A stretch of 64,000 nt of DNA from 2-12-FULL-35-23 sp965196985 (GTDB lineage Bacteria; Pseudomonadota; Gammaproteobacteria; UBA12402), in the NCBI GenBank assembly GCA_965196985.1, contig CBDALO010000099.1, forward strand, positions 25,323 to 89,322. Reading direction: 5' to 3'. The translations under genes were made by a program, and so were the position numbers. Below the pieces are notes generated by a model. The model was not told the DNA's origin and did not search any database. It saw only the letters and a program-made list of their open reading frames with translations. This document shows positions 16,794 to 26,629 of the stretch, piece after piece (the first letter of the stretch is position 1; every line of letters begins with the position of its first letter).

Positions 16794-17845
16794 GTTCTCA
16801 CCCCTGCATGCTTTCTTTCAAAGGCAACATGAGCTCGCATTAACTCCTTAGGGTTAGTCAACGCAGCAACCAGTGACAGTTCACAGCACATCACTGCCGC
16901 TGCGCAAATGACAGCAAGACGCCTGGAATTTTCACCCGCATCACGTTCATCCACACAACCCAACAATGCCATATTTTCGTGCACAAAAGGCAGGTCCTTA
17001 CCATTACCTACGGTACCAACGATAACGTTAGGAATCGTCGTTGAGAAATAAACATCATCGCCTTGCAGCTCAGCAAAAGTAAAACCCTGCGAACCTTCAA
17101 CGATATTTGCTGCATCTTGTCCTGTTGCTAAATAAAATGCTAATAATACATTAGCAAAGTGTGCATTAGCCGAACGCAAACTACCAGCAACAATACTACC
17201 CATCAAATTTTTCTTAGTATTTAACTCGACAATTCGCTCAGGTGTCGTTTTCAACACTCGTTGACAAACCTCTCGAGGGATTGTCATTTCAGTAACGACA
17301 TTTTTTCCTCGACCTAAAATACCATTAACTGCAGAGACTTTTTTATCAATGCAATAATTACTTGAAATTGAAACGTAAGCTAACTCACTGTGTTGCTGCA
17401 ACAGCCATTGACTAACCTGCTCAGTTGCCTTAGTCACCATATTGTGGCCTGAAGCATCGCCAGTGGTAAACTCAAGTCGAACATAGAGCATACGACCAAC
17501 GATCTGGGTATTAATATCAATTAACTGAGCAAAACGACTAGTCTGCGCTACTACTGCTTGAACCGCTTCGTACTGTGATTTTATCTGCTGCGCCACTTTG
17601 TAAGCCATTGCCGCATCAGGAGCTTGCACCACAAAAGACCGCGTCATACGCTCATCAACAATGGTCGCCAAAATTCCACCCACTTCACGTGATACTTTGG
17701 CACCACGATTAGTCGAAGGCCAAACTGGCGACTCATAAGTAGCTAAAGGCACCATAACTTCTTCATTAACTACCTCACCAATTAGCTTAATCGGCCCAAC
17801 CGTGCTCATTGGCACTTGTGCTGCTTTCATTTTTTGATCAACCAT
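16790..17845 (-). CDS. mvaA: Hydroxymethylglutaryl-CoA reductase
   Basis: The product reduces HMG-CoA to mevalonate, the committed step. The catalytic elements are in order: TRSFVVQAP, the cofactor-binding GDASGHNMVTKA, CIDKKVSAVN with the catalytic Lys, GQDAANIVEGSQG with the Asp, ENMALLGC, and a His near the C-terminus (VAFERKH). The DASGHNM and DKK patterns suit the class I (NADPH-type) branch, without the eukaryotic membrane region. The length is 351 aa from the ATG at 17845. It is the first gene of the operon; a TATGAT (about 17863-17868) upstream could be a -10 box, but I see no clear -35. Confidence 0.93.
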   Translation of the reverse strand: MVDQKMKAAQVPMSTVGPIKLIGEVVNEEVMVPLATYESPVWPSTNRGAKVSREVGGILATIVDERMTRSFVVQAPDAAMAYKVAQQIKSQYEAVQAVVAQTSRFAQLIDINTQIVGRMLYVRLEFTTGDASGHNMVTKATEQVSQWLLQQHSELAYVSISSNYCIDKKVSAVNGILGRGKNVVTEMTIPREVCQRVLKTTPERIVELNTKKNLMGSIVAGSLRSANAHFANVLLAFYLATGQDAANIVEGSQGFTFAELQGDDVYFSTTIPNVIVGTVGNGKDLPFVHENMALLGCVDERDAGENSRRLAVICAAAVMCCELSLVAALTNPKELMRAHVAFERKHAGVRT

Positions 17846-17909
17846 TGCTTAAAATGGGCACATCATAGCAAAATTGACTTTCATTGGATACCTAACAGAA
17901 AGTAGTTAT

Positions 17910-18050
17910 AGTTTTATGCGGGCTTCACCCTTCCAAAGACATTGCTTGCTAGCGGGGCCCGTCACGAGTTGCTTCCCATCGTGCCCGCAAGCTGCGCGCG
18001 TCGGGAGTCCTCAATTCGTGCCACCCGCTCTGCAGCTTCAACTAACGAAG
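17910..18050. repeat. Dispersed intergenic repeat, copy 2
   Basis: It is diverged from 9970-10170, sharing GTCACGA...TTCCCA(T/G)CGTG and GCCACCCGCTCTGCAGC-like ends. It fills most of the 283-bp gap between the divergent reductase and MFS genes. It lacks the complete GTAGCCCGGATT palindrome of copy 1. I see no ORF or RNA gene in it. Confidence 0.4.
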
Positions 18051-18128
18051 TGTAAGGCTAACATGAAGTGACAAGCAACCAGCACCAATGCTATTGCCTC
18101 AAACGGCGAGCTACCTTATGATAACGAC

Positions 18129-19313
18129 ATGATAGAAAAACAACCTAGCGCCAAAACTTTTACCCTTATTGCTTACTTACTTGTCTTTGTTGGCTATATG
18201 ACGCTAACTATTTCCCTACATCTCGTTGGCCTACATAGTATTAAATTACCCATTGATCCAAAAGGGTTTCAATTTAGTCTATCAGCACTCTTTTTATTAT
18301 TTTCACTTTCGGCTATTTCATTAAGTCGTATCGCCGACATGGTTGGTTCCTATCGCGTACTAACCTATGCACAACCTCTATCCATACTTGGCTTGGTTAT
18401 CGTTGCAAGCTCTATAAACAGCTGGATGATGTTGCTAGGCTTTTGCTTAATGGGTGCAGGCACTGGTTGTTACTCTTCAATCGCCCGCCTGCTCATTGCC
18501 AAACACACACCAGATCATCATACGATGCGCAAAGCTTTTGCTTGGTTTTCTATTATTCTTATTGTTGCACCATTAGCCTCATCTTACCTTTCCATTTACT
18601 CAATACACATAATTAGTTGGCGCTTAGGCTATGCGCTGATGGCTTTGCTTGAGTGTATTGTACTCATTACTGTGGCCCACTATCTCCGTAAAACCACAGC
18701 AACAAAGCACGCTTTAAATATCAAGGAAATCCTAGCAGGCTATTTTTACTGCCTACGCCAACCTTACTACTTATTAAATATGCTCTTTATCGGCTTAGGC
18801 GTTACCTTAATGGTCAGCATTTTAATTGGTTACTCCCATCAACTCCTTGCCATGGAGCTGCATCTGGTAGAACCTTATTTCAACCTTGCTGGCATCGGGA
18901 TCATTGCTGCCTACATTATTGGCATCTTAGGTTTTCGCCTACTCCCAAAGTCAATCTCAGTTGAGTTAGTACGATTCAGTGGTATTGTGCTAATGATTAT
19001 TGCTGCTTGCTGGCTTTATTTTGCAACCTCAACCTGGTCAATTATCTTAGCCGTTTACTTAGCAAGCTTTGCTCTTGGCATCATCACTCCACTATCGACT
19101 AGCGCCGGTCTTACCGTTATCAAAGACCATCATGGTGCTGCTGCTGCACTCTATACCTTTAGTTTTGCAGTTATTTCTTCGCTCTGGTCATTTTTCCACG
19201 CACACCTAACCACAACAACTTTGCACTTTGTTTTAATCTCATTGATTACCATTACGATTTTAATGCTAATAATGTGCTGTTTTACTTTTGCTTTAGCAAG
19301 AAAATCGCAATAA
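18129..19313 (+). CDS. MFS transporter
   Basis: This 394-aa protein has about twelve hydrophobic helices in two halves, the major-facilitator pattern. After helix 2 comes the loop SRIADMVGSYRVLT, resembling the MFS motif A (GxLaDrxGrrxxl). Helix 4 has GAGTGCYSSIARLLIA, like the motif of drug/H+ antiporters. The substrate cannot be told; a Bcr/CflA-like drug or sugar efflux role is possible. It is transcribed away from the mevalonate operon and stands alone. No strong ribosome-binding site precedes the ATG. Confidence 0.85.
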   Translation: MIEKQPSAKTFTLIAYLLVFVGYMTLTISLHLVGLHSIKLPIDPKGFQFSLSALFLLFSLSAISLSRIADMVGSYRVLTYAQPLSILGLVIVASSINSWMMLLGFCLMGAGTGCYSSIARLLIAKHTPDHHTMRKAFAWFSIILIVAPLASSYLSIYSIHIISWRLGYALMALLECIVLITVAHYLRKTTATKHALNIKEILAGYFYCLRQPYYLLNMLFIGLGVTLMVSILIGYSHQLLAMELHLVEPYFNLAGIGIIAAYIIGILGFRLLPKSISVELVRFSGIVLMIIAACWLYFATSTWSIILAVYLASFALGIITPLSTSAGLTVIKDHHGAAAALYTFSFAVISSLWSFFHAHLTTTTLHFVLISLITITILMLIMCCFTFALARKSQ

Positions 19314-19338
19314 CCGCACCCCACAAATCTATGCCTTC

Positions 19339-19413
19339 GTTGCATAAATAGTTAGCCCTGAAAAACACCTTTAAACCAAGCAAGACAAAGTAGTGAAAAA
19401 GGATTTATGCAAC
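19339..19413. repeat. 75-bp MITE-like element
   Basis: GTTGCATAAAT (19339-19349) is answered by the inverted ATTTATGCAAC (19403-19413). TTGCATAAAT-type ends are familiar from IS5/IS1031-family elements, so this could be a non-autonomous derivative. It lies in the 262-bp gap after the MFS gene, where I see nothing else. Confidence 0.45.
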
Positions 19414-19575
19414 AACACCCAAGTCTATCACGGTTAAAACAAACCAAGCCCCATACTAACATCAACGCAATAAACCACAGGGTAATACTGCACTCATAAA
19501 GCTTACTTAAGCTCCAAACTCTACAGTGCACCTAAAGTACGAGACTTTAAACATAACCTTTTGGAAGTTATAAAA

Positions 19576-20379
19576 ATGAAAATAGTTGTTTTTTCTATCG
19601 ACTATGATGGCTGTGGCGATATTCTATTTAATGAGATAAAGGCTAAATATCCCCAGCATAAAGAAACACTTCAATGGCTGGCAAATTCTTTTTTACAATG
19701 TTTAAAAGATATTGCTGCTTCAGCAGATCACGTCATATTGTATGTAGGGTCACTTAGACAATCTATAGAAATAGATCATCGTAATTGTGAAAATAATAAA
19801 AATGGCCTTTGCTTCCTCAATTATGAACAATTGTGTCGAGAAAATAAATGGGAGTTTAATAAGCTATTACTAGCCGATGTAGAAAATAAGCTACTTACAG
19901 GTAAAGCAATGCAGGACGAACAATACACTTGTATCCCTAGCACAAACAAAATAGACATTGTACAAAACCAGTTTGCAGATATTTCCAGTAATCATGCTAC
20001 TGATGAAATAAACTTTTACTTTATTGACGATGATCCTAACAATGAAATATTAAACTCACTAAAAAATCACTTTCAAATCAAAAACCAAACTATTCCTCCC
20101 AATATTACACCCCATTTTGAAAGGTTTAGCTGATCTAAAGAGCTAGATAGCTGCTTAAAAAGAGCCGCAGAACACTCCAACAGACAAAGTGGTAATAGCT
20201 CTTCAGCTGAGGCCACTTATTTTCCAACGAGCACTACTCAGTCAACTCTATATCAACCAAGAAGACAACGTGCACTCGCTGTTTTAATGTGTGGTCTTTG
20301 GGGGTGCTGCAATGGAAAAAATCAAAACACGCATAAAGGAGAAACGAAGTTTAGAACTCCATCGTTACCAAGACCTTAA
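19576..20379 (+). pseudogene. HAD-like protein of unknown function, internal TGA
   Basis: The ATG at 19576 (MKIVVFSIDYDGCGD) follows a good GGAAG ribosome-binding site. Translation stops at TGA (20131-20133) after 185 aa, but the same frame runs on for 82 more codons to TAA at 20377-20379. The N-terminal IVVFSIDYDGCGD and the later FYFIDDDPNNE look like motifs I and IV of HAD hydrolases, which act on phosphate esters through the first Asp. The extension is Ser/Thr/Gln-rich. TGA in place of TGG (FSWSKEL) is the simplest explanation, which would make it a 267-aa protein. It may equally be a complete 185-aa protein with an accidental open tail. I cannot name its role. Confidence 0.5.
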
Positions 20380-21579
20380 ATTTTTGATAAGACAGTCACT
20401 CGCAATAGGCACATTACCAAAATTATGACGGGCCGTGCATGCCAAGTGTAGCAACAGAAACTACGGAGGTATCTCCATCATCCAAATTAGGAGGTACAAA
20501 AAAACCAGTTAAAGACCGGGCAGACATACTTGATGCTGTACTACTTTCAGCAGACATACTATTAACGACCTCGCTTGCAAATATACTCCTCGTGTCAACT
20601 GAGGCAACTCCGTTATTATTTGAGGCTAGCTGCTCTACAACTTGAGCCGTACTGCACCCGGAAACCGGTAGAGCGCAAGGTAACATTGCAGCACTGTTAC
20701 TCTGACTAGAAAGTACTGGGGCTGCTTTTATTTGGCTTAAACACTGTTGTTTATATACCACTGTCTGTAAAGTTTTCTCAAGCGGTCTCATCGTATGATC
20801 TCGGACCCAAGATAAAGCACTCCCTAGGCTATTTTTAAACTGAATAAAACGATGTCGTGAGACCGTGCTATTTTAGAAGGCTGAACACCTTCTGTAATAG
20901 CGCTTTGACCACCACTAAAATGGTCACTGCGTTCAAACTCAACAATCCTATCCTCTACAAATTTGGCCGGCTTAGAAGCAAGCCTCCAGCTTTTTTTAAC
21001 AAAACTAGAGCAAAGTGAAAATAATTGGCGGCCTCTACTTTTGTCACATATACCTATGGCTCCCGCACCACGGGTAAGCATAGCCGCGCAACCTACAACG
21101 GGCATACCAACGACAACAAGACCACCCAGCAAAAGCTTAGGAATAAGCTGCCCCACTTTTACCAAAGGCACACCAACCCCCTTCCCTAACTGGGCACAAA
21201 GAAATTGGCCCGGTTTATTATTACCTTGAGCTGTCAACCGATGAGTAAAACCTCTACCTACCCTCCATGTCGATAAAGGAACACTTAATGTCCCAGAAAT
21301 TACTCTTGCAACAAAACCACCTGTTGCTTGCGCAAAAAACTTTGTGGCGAACCAAGCCATAGCTACGAACTTACATCCTGATAACAATGCTTTTGCTGAT
21401 AACTTATACATATACAATGCTTTTTTGCCATCAGGCTCTGGTTCTTTATATAACTGCCTTACAAAGAAATACGGCAACGCCAAGCTACCCCCCACTAGAG
21501 TAGTCATAAAACCAGCTGATACTTTACCAAACCCTGTCACCGCCCTGACCAGCACAGGTGGCTTACTGATAACCTTAAC

Positions 21580-22966
21580 GGGTGCTGCCTTTATATAATG
21601 TAGAAAATATAGCATAATATACACTTTAACTTGATTACGGATGGTGTTTGGATGTTAGCTAGAATTCTCTCTGATGAAAATAATGAATTAACTATTGAGC
21701 TCAAGCTTCCACTAAAAGGATCCATGCTTGAATGTGAGGATGCAATTCTTGACGGCCTTAATGAGGTTGGAACATTAGCCACTGAAAAAGCTTTAAGTAA
21801 GTTTGATGCAGATGGCTCTCCTATCCATGTTGGAAAAATAAAGCTAACAGCACGAAGTAGAGATGAAGCAAATTACCAAACGCCTTATGGAGTTGCTCGA
21901 GTTAAGCGTTATGTTTATCAAACCTCTAAAGGCGGGAAGATCTTTTGTCCTTTAGAAGATAAGGCTAGAATTATCCAAGGATCAACACCGCGATTTGCAA
22001 AAATAATCTCACATAAATACTCAAACTTACCTGCTCCTAGTGTTATTGATGATCTCAAGGTCAATCATAACCGTAAAATCTCACATTCATACTTGCAACG
22101 GGCAACTGATTTTGTTGGCGGTATTGCACAAGCCAAAGAGGCTGAGTGGGAATATGAAGAGCCAAAGCTTGATGCAGGCATTGAGATGCTAAGTATTAGC
22201 TTAGATGGTGCATATGTTCTCACCGTTGATGATGGTTATAGAGAGAGCATGGTTGGAACTATTTCCATGTATGATAAGCATGGTGCACGCCTGCACACAA
22301 CCTACGTTGCAGCATCACCAGAATATGGAAAAGATGAATTCTTTAATAGGCTTGAAAAGGAAATAAAGCTGAAAAAGAAATATTACCCTGATGCTAAAAC
22401 AATTGGCGTTGCTGATGGAGCAAAAAATAATTGGCCATTTCTAAAAAAACATACTGATACGCAAATTTTAGATTTTTGGCATGCAACTGAATATCTCGGT
22501 GAAGCATCAAAGGCAATATTTACCAAAAAATCTGAAAGAGATGAGCGTGATGTTTGGCTCGAAGAGAGATGTCATGACTTAAAGCACAAGAAAGGTGCGG
22601 CAGGTAGAATACTTGCTGAGCTTAAAGAGCATCTAAATAAAAAACTGAATAAATCGCTTAGAGAAAAGCTAGAAGGAACAATTACGTATTTTGAAAATAA
22701 TATTAAAGAAAAGCGAATGTCGTATCATAATTTGATTAAGCAGAATGCACCAATTGGCTCTGGCGTCACTGAAGCAGCATGTAAAACAATTGTTAAACAA
22801 AGATTAGGCGGATCAGGAATGCGCTGGAAAGACAAGGGAATGAAAATCGTTTTATGCTTGAGAACACTAGTAAAGACTAAAGGCAGATGGGATCAGTTTT
22901 GGGAGAAGGTCAATGATTTTGGCGTGCCAGCAGCAATATAGCCTACATTATATAGAGGCAGCACCC
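21580..22966 (+). mobile_element. 1387-bp IS (ISKra4-like), copy 2
   Basis: The terminal inverted repeats are GGGTGCTGCCTYTATATAAT. The element is flanked by a perfect 8-bp target duplication, ACCTTAAC, at 21572-21579 and 22967-22974. It contains one transposase gene. Copies 1 and 3 are nearly identical, so it has moved recently. It interrupts the unknown gene 20423-23043 close to its 5' end. Confidence 0.93.
21652..22941 (+). CDS. IS transposase (ISKra4-like)
   Basis: This full-length transposase has 429 aa from the first ATG; an upstream in-frame TTG at 21631 would add 7. Probable catalytic region: SLDGAYV (first Asp), GVADGAKNNWPFL (second Asp), LDFWHATEYL, and a late Glu in SGVTEAACK. 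This spacing resembles the ISKra4/mutator-like DDE enzymes. Family assignment is from motif memory only. The ORF is intact and the element is probably mobile. Confidence 0.75.
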   Translation: MLARILSDENNELTIELKLPLKGSMLECEDAILDGLNEVGTLATEKALSKFDADGSPIHVGKIKLTARSRDEANYQTPYGVARVKRYVYQTSKGGKIFCPLEDKARIIQGSTPRFAKIISHKYSNLPAPSVIDDLKVNHNRKISHSYLQRATDFVGGIAQAKEAEWEYEEPKLDAGIEMLSISLDGAYVLTVDDGYRESMVGTISMYDKHGARLHTTYVAASPEYGKDEFFNRLEKEIKLKKKYYPDAKTIGVADGAKNNWPFLKKHTDTQILDFWHATEYLGEASKAIFTKKSERDERDVWLEERCHDLKHKKGAAGRILAELKEHLNKKLNKSLREKLEGTITYFENNIKEKRMSYHNLIKQNAPIGSGVTEAACKTIVKQRLGGSGMRWKDKGMKIVLCLRTLVKTKGRWDQFWEKVNDFGVPAAI

Positions 22967-23050
22967 ACCTTAACAGTTACTTCATGTTTACTTAAAAAAG
23001 CAGGGGTAAAATGATATTTCACCTCAGGGTGCCCAGCTATCATTAGTTCT

Positions 23051-23073
23051 AATCAACTTGACCCCCACCTAAA
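23051..23073. repeat. Hairpin downstream of the split IS66-like transposase
   Basis: CCCCCA and TGGGGG, with an 8-nt loop, lie about 75 bp beyond the transposase stop and just upstream of the broken gene at 20423-23043. It may be a terminator-like or IS-end structure; no long T run follows. Confidence 0.3.
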
Positions 23074-23847
23074 GATGGGGGTTTGGTACAGAGGCTGAAG
23101 GTATCCGTCTTATTTCAGCATGATGCTCATGCTGCGCTCTCTTTAGTTTACTGCGCCTGTGATGAGCGGATGGTAATTAATTCCGCTAGCGAAGGCATAG
23201 AATAGTTTTTTGTAATTCTGTCATATATATAATCGAAGACATTAACTGCTAGCTTTTTACATGTCTCAGTAATTGTAACCATTGTATCCTTAGCTTTCGT
23301 TCCTTCTTCACTCATAGTATGAAGGTGTACATCGCGCATTCTAGCCTGCTTCCGAGCCATCAACTCTGCTGGATTGTTATGTAGAGGAAGCTCTGGCTTT
23401 TCCAGCACTAACAATAGCTGCCTTTTCTTTTTTAAGGTGAGCTCAATTTGTTTATCTAGTTTCTCGTAGCCAGTGATTGTTGAGAATAACTCAGTAAACT
23501 CATTGGATAGCTTATCTATCTCATCTTGCCCTGGGTTCTTTTTATATTCAATGAGCTTATGATAATAATCCCAAAACCTATCCAAGAAGCTGTCAACAGA
23601 GTCTTGGTGCTTCTTAAAAATTGGCGTCAGCTTTTTATAATGCCTACCCTCATGAACCCAGCACAAGGCGAGTGATTCAGTAATGAGCTTAAACTGTGGC
23701 GCATCATCGGTAATGAGTGTTTCTATCGCATAAGGACTCTTTCTATATGTTGAGATAGCTGCCGCATCAGTAATCAGCTTTCTATATTTTGGAAATTTTT
23801 TATCACCTAATACCTTATCAAGTCAGGCCGGCTTCGCCGGCAACTTT

Positions 23848-23985
23848 CTAAGCCTCTAAGAGTTTAGTCTTTACAAAGCCACGAGTATTATTAAGTCTCA
23901 AACTAGTCAAACCTGCCCATGGAATAATAACGAATAAAAATAACACACCTGCTATAGAAATTGCTTCAGGTAGCTGAGCAATAAC
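23848..23985 (-). pseudogene. Membrane-protein gene tail carried inside the IS91 element
   Basis: This is a 45-codon open stretch ending in TAG, starting abruptly after an upstream stop. Its peptide (VIAQLPEAISIAGVLFLFVI, then IPWAGLTSLR) has one hydrophobic helix followed by a charged tail, like the last helix and C-terminus of a transporter. It has no start codon in a sensible place and is opposite in direction to the transposase. It looks like the 3' end of a gene picked up by one-ended transposition. Confidence 0.4.
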
Positions 23986-24024
23986 TCACCTACTATACGC
24001 GCTTCTCATTTTACTCTAAGAATA

Positions 24025-25218
24025 ATGAAACGCTTTAGTATCAAACAAATCTTGGTAACCAATCAGAACTGGTGGAACTTTCACACCAAGTACAAAGATA
24101 AAATCAGAGAAGCTATTGTCATTGGCATTGTTAAGCTGCTTAGCTGCAAACATCCTATGCGTGGCCATAAAGAGTATCATTGCAGTAATCCAAACTGTTC
24201 ACACGTCAAATACATCCGCCATACCTGCAAAGCTAAAAGCTGTTCATCGTGTGGTAAAAAAGCCACAGAAGTATGGATACAACAACAAATGGCAATCTTA
24301 CCCAACACTGCATGGCAACACATCACATTCACCATGCCCTCTACTCTTTGGGACTGCTTTTGGACAAACAGAGAGCTTCTTAATTTACTCCCACCATTAG
24401 CAGCAAAGGTGTTACTCAAGCTTGCTAAAAACAAGAGGGTTAAACCCGGTGTATTTATCGCGCTTCACACCTTTGGCAGAGATCTAAAGCGCAATGTGCA
24501 TCTTCATGCGTCAATCACTCTGGGTGGTATCAACAAAGAGTTAACACAATGGAAAAGCCTCTACTTCCATCAACCTACACTAATGTCCATGTGGCGTTAT
24601 GAGGTCATTAACCTTTTTAGAAACCACCACCAGGACAAAGGGCTTATTCTGCCAAATCAGTTAGCCTCTACACTGAACCACACTTTCAACTTTAATCAAC
24701 TGCTTGATCAGCTTTACCAAAAACGATGGGTAGTACATTGCGCAAAGCCCTCAAAGAATCACAAACAAAACGTTAAATACTTAGGTCGATACACCAAACG
24801 TCCTCCTATTGCTGAGTCAAAAATTAAAAACTTTGATGGGAGCAGCCTCAGTTTTAATTATCTTGATCACGTCTCTAAAACCTACAAGCAATTTAAATTA
24901 ACCGCGGAAGAGTTTATTGCTCGATTTATTCAACACATTCCTGATGTTGGCTTTCGTATGGTGCGTTATTATGGGTTTCTTGCTAACCGGGTGCGAGGTG
25001 AGATGCTACCCAAAGTCAGACTCCTATTAGGTGAAACTGATCCAAACACACCCCAGGTCAATTACCGCACCTTAATGCAAAATAATTTTAACATTGACCC
25101 CTATGAATGTGTTCTATGCGGTAGCCAAATGTTTTTAGCTAACTGCTGGTATAGACAACCTAACCGTTACAAATTGCTATCAAAGCATCGTGAACTCGCC
25201 TTACTGAAAAAAATCTAA
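24025..25218 (+). CDS. IS91-family (Y-type HUH) transposase
   Basis: This 397-aa transposase has an N-terminal zinc-binding region (CKHPMRGHKEYHC, then HTCKAKSCSSCGKKA), the HUH motif NVHLHASITLGG, LGRYTKRPPIAES and VRYYGFLANRVR, all typical of IS91/IS801 enzymes that nick one strand and move by rolling circle. The catalytic tyrosines are probably those in the VRYYG segment. It is intact. An ATG at 24025 starts it. Confidence 0.92.
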   Translation: MKRFSIKQILVTNQNWWNFHTKYKDKIREAIVIGIVKLLSCKHPMRGHKEYHCSNPNCSHVKYIRHTCKAKSCSSCGKKATEVWIQQQMAILPNTAWQHITFTMPSTLWDCFWTNRELLNLLPPLAAKVLLKLAKNKRVKPGVFIALHTFGRDLKRNVHLHASITLGGINKELTQWKSLYFHQPTLMSMWRYEVINLFRNHHQDKGLILPNQLASTLNHTFNFNQLLDQLYQKRWVVHCAKPSKNHKQNVKYLGRYTKRPPIAESKIKNFDGSSLSFNYLDHVSKTYKQFKLTAEEFIARFIQHIPDVGFRMVRYYGFLANRVRGEMLPKVRLLLGETDPNTPQVNYRTLMQNNFNIDPYECVLCGSQMFLANCWYRQPNRYKLLSKHRELALLKKI

Positions 25219-26629
25219 TAACTTCCTAGGGGGGTAGTCCGTCCAAAACAACAAATAACAGCTAGTTTTGGCTATTGTTTGTCATAACTAACCCCGCCCC
25301 ACCACTAAATCGATTTTATAAAAAATACCTGTGCTAAAATTACTCATTTTAATTGGTGGTATTTTTACCAATTGACACATTGAAATTCCTTAATATCAAG
25401 AATAACTTCCAGCTCCTTACTGTTTAAGATAGTAGATGAGTGAAATACCTTTAAGCTTTCGATTACCTTGTGGGGTAAGTTCATAGTAGCCAGTAAATTA
25501 AAAGCGGCCTCATTTAATGTGAACCCAAAGTGGTCTTTGCTTAACATTTCAATGACGCTTAATCGACTTTTACTGGTCAGCGTAAAGTAAGCTGAATAAT
25601 ACTCATTACCCAATACATTAACATAACGGTTTTTCCCATCCTCTCTAGCGTTGGTGTCATCTAGGTGCTGGTAGTTCGTGGATTGTAAACCTGCCTTCAC
25701 AACTTCTACCTTCTCGGGCTCAAGTATCGTAGGTGTTTTAATTGTGAAGCTATGGATGGTTGATTTACTAATATCTATGTTGGCGGTTTTATAAAATGTC
25801 TCAAGGCTTTCTAGCGTCATACCACCTTGAGTATTTAGGAAGCTTGTCCAGCTTTTAATAGTAGGGCCGAACTGGCCCTCATAACCAGTTGGCAGAGGTG
25901 CTGTATAGTGTTTGTTTTCAGAAGGGGAGTAATATTGTTGGCGCAAAAAAAGAGTGTTATTAGCAGCAATTTTTATATCCTGGATAAGTGTTTTCTTAGA
26001 GCCATTTGGCACAGCATCGCTGGGCAACGAATCTGGATTAATTGTTAGTGTCACTGTATTAGAGACTTCGAGATTTTTTTTACTAGATTTTGGCTTTCTA
26101 GTTTTATTGGTTTTATTTCCTTTTCTATCCTTCTCGGAGGAATGATCCTTGTCCTTGTTAGCGCGCGTTTGCTTTCTAACATTAGGCTTTCCTTGCTCAC
26201 CTTTATATTTATTTAATGCGTTATTTAACGATTGCACCTTGTCTTCTAGCTTTATGATTTTCTCAGCCTGACTTTCACATACATTGCTAAAATCTGTTTC
26301 TAGTGCTGTTGGTGTAACAGTATTATTAAATCTCTCAATGAGATCGGCTAAAACTGATTTGTCAGGTTGTTTTTTCATAGGAAGAGTATACCACGGGTTT
26401 GAAAAGGTAAATTTTCCCCACACAGATGGCCGTACTGCTGAAATTATTTTTAAGCCATGAACCTGATCGATGAAAAAATAATCCGAGCATACAGCGTTGT
26501 TATAGAGCGCACATCATGCTTTTATGACACACGATGATTCCAATATAAAATTTCCAAATTTGCACGAAAAAGCTGTCAAGAACTTTTTGAATTATTTTCA
26601 AATCATGCTGATATTGAACGGATACGGCT

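Larger units (their letters stand above)
20423..23043 (-). pseudogene. Unknown membrane-like protein, split by an IS and a frameshift
   Basis: Removing the IS at 21580-22966 and one copy of its 8-bp duplication, and adding one base at an A5 run (20832-20836), restores a single frame of 408 codons from an ATG at 23043. The first 25 or so residues lie at 22967-23043 (HFTPAFLSKHEVTV), the middle at 20824-21571, and the end at 20423-20831. The middle part alternates hydrophobic stretches (GGLVVVGMPVVGCAAML) with basic ones; the end is Ser/Ala-rich. I do not recognise the family; a host-directed effector is conceivable but only a guess. The ORF as it stands (20824-21624) begins inside the IS end and is artificial there. 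Confidence 0.6.
23823..25373 (+). mobile_element. IS91-family element
   Basis: It is bounded on the left by the tetranucleotide CAAG (23819-23822), a known IS91-type target, with no target duplication, as expected of rolling-circle transposition. Hairpins lie at both ends: GCCGG-CTTCG-CCGGC at 23827-23841 and AATTGGT...ACCAATT at 25351-25373. Excising exactly these 1551 bp restores the IS66-like frame, which fixes the borders. Between the left hairpin and the transposase it carries a foreign gene tail (23848-23985). Confidence 0.88.
23148..26378 (-). pseudogene. IS66-like transposase, split by an IS91-family element
   Basis: The gene is in two pieces: 26378-25374 and 23822-23148. Deleting 23823-25373 joins them in frame (...KEFQCV then LDKVLGDKKF...), giving about 559 aa from an ATG at 26378; the frame could extend 15 codons further to 26423. 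The N-terminal part has a coiled-coil-like KIIKLEDKVQSLNNALNKY and a Lys-rich linker. The C-terminal part has TLITDDAPQFKLI, LALCWVHEGRHYKKL and NNPAELMARKQARMRD, the IS66 core pattern. It is inactive as it stands. The ends of the parent IS are not clear to me. Confidence 0.8.
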
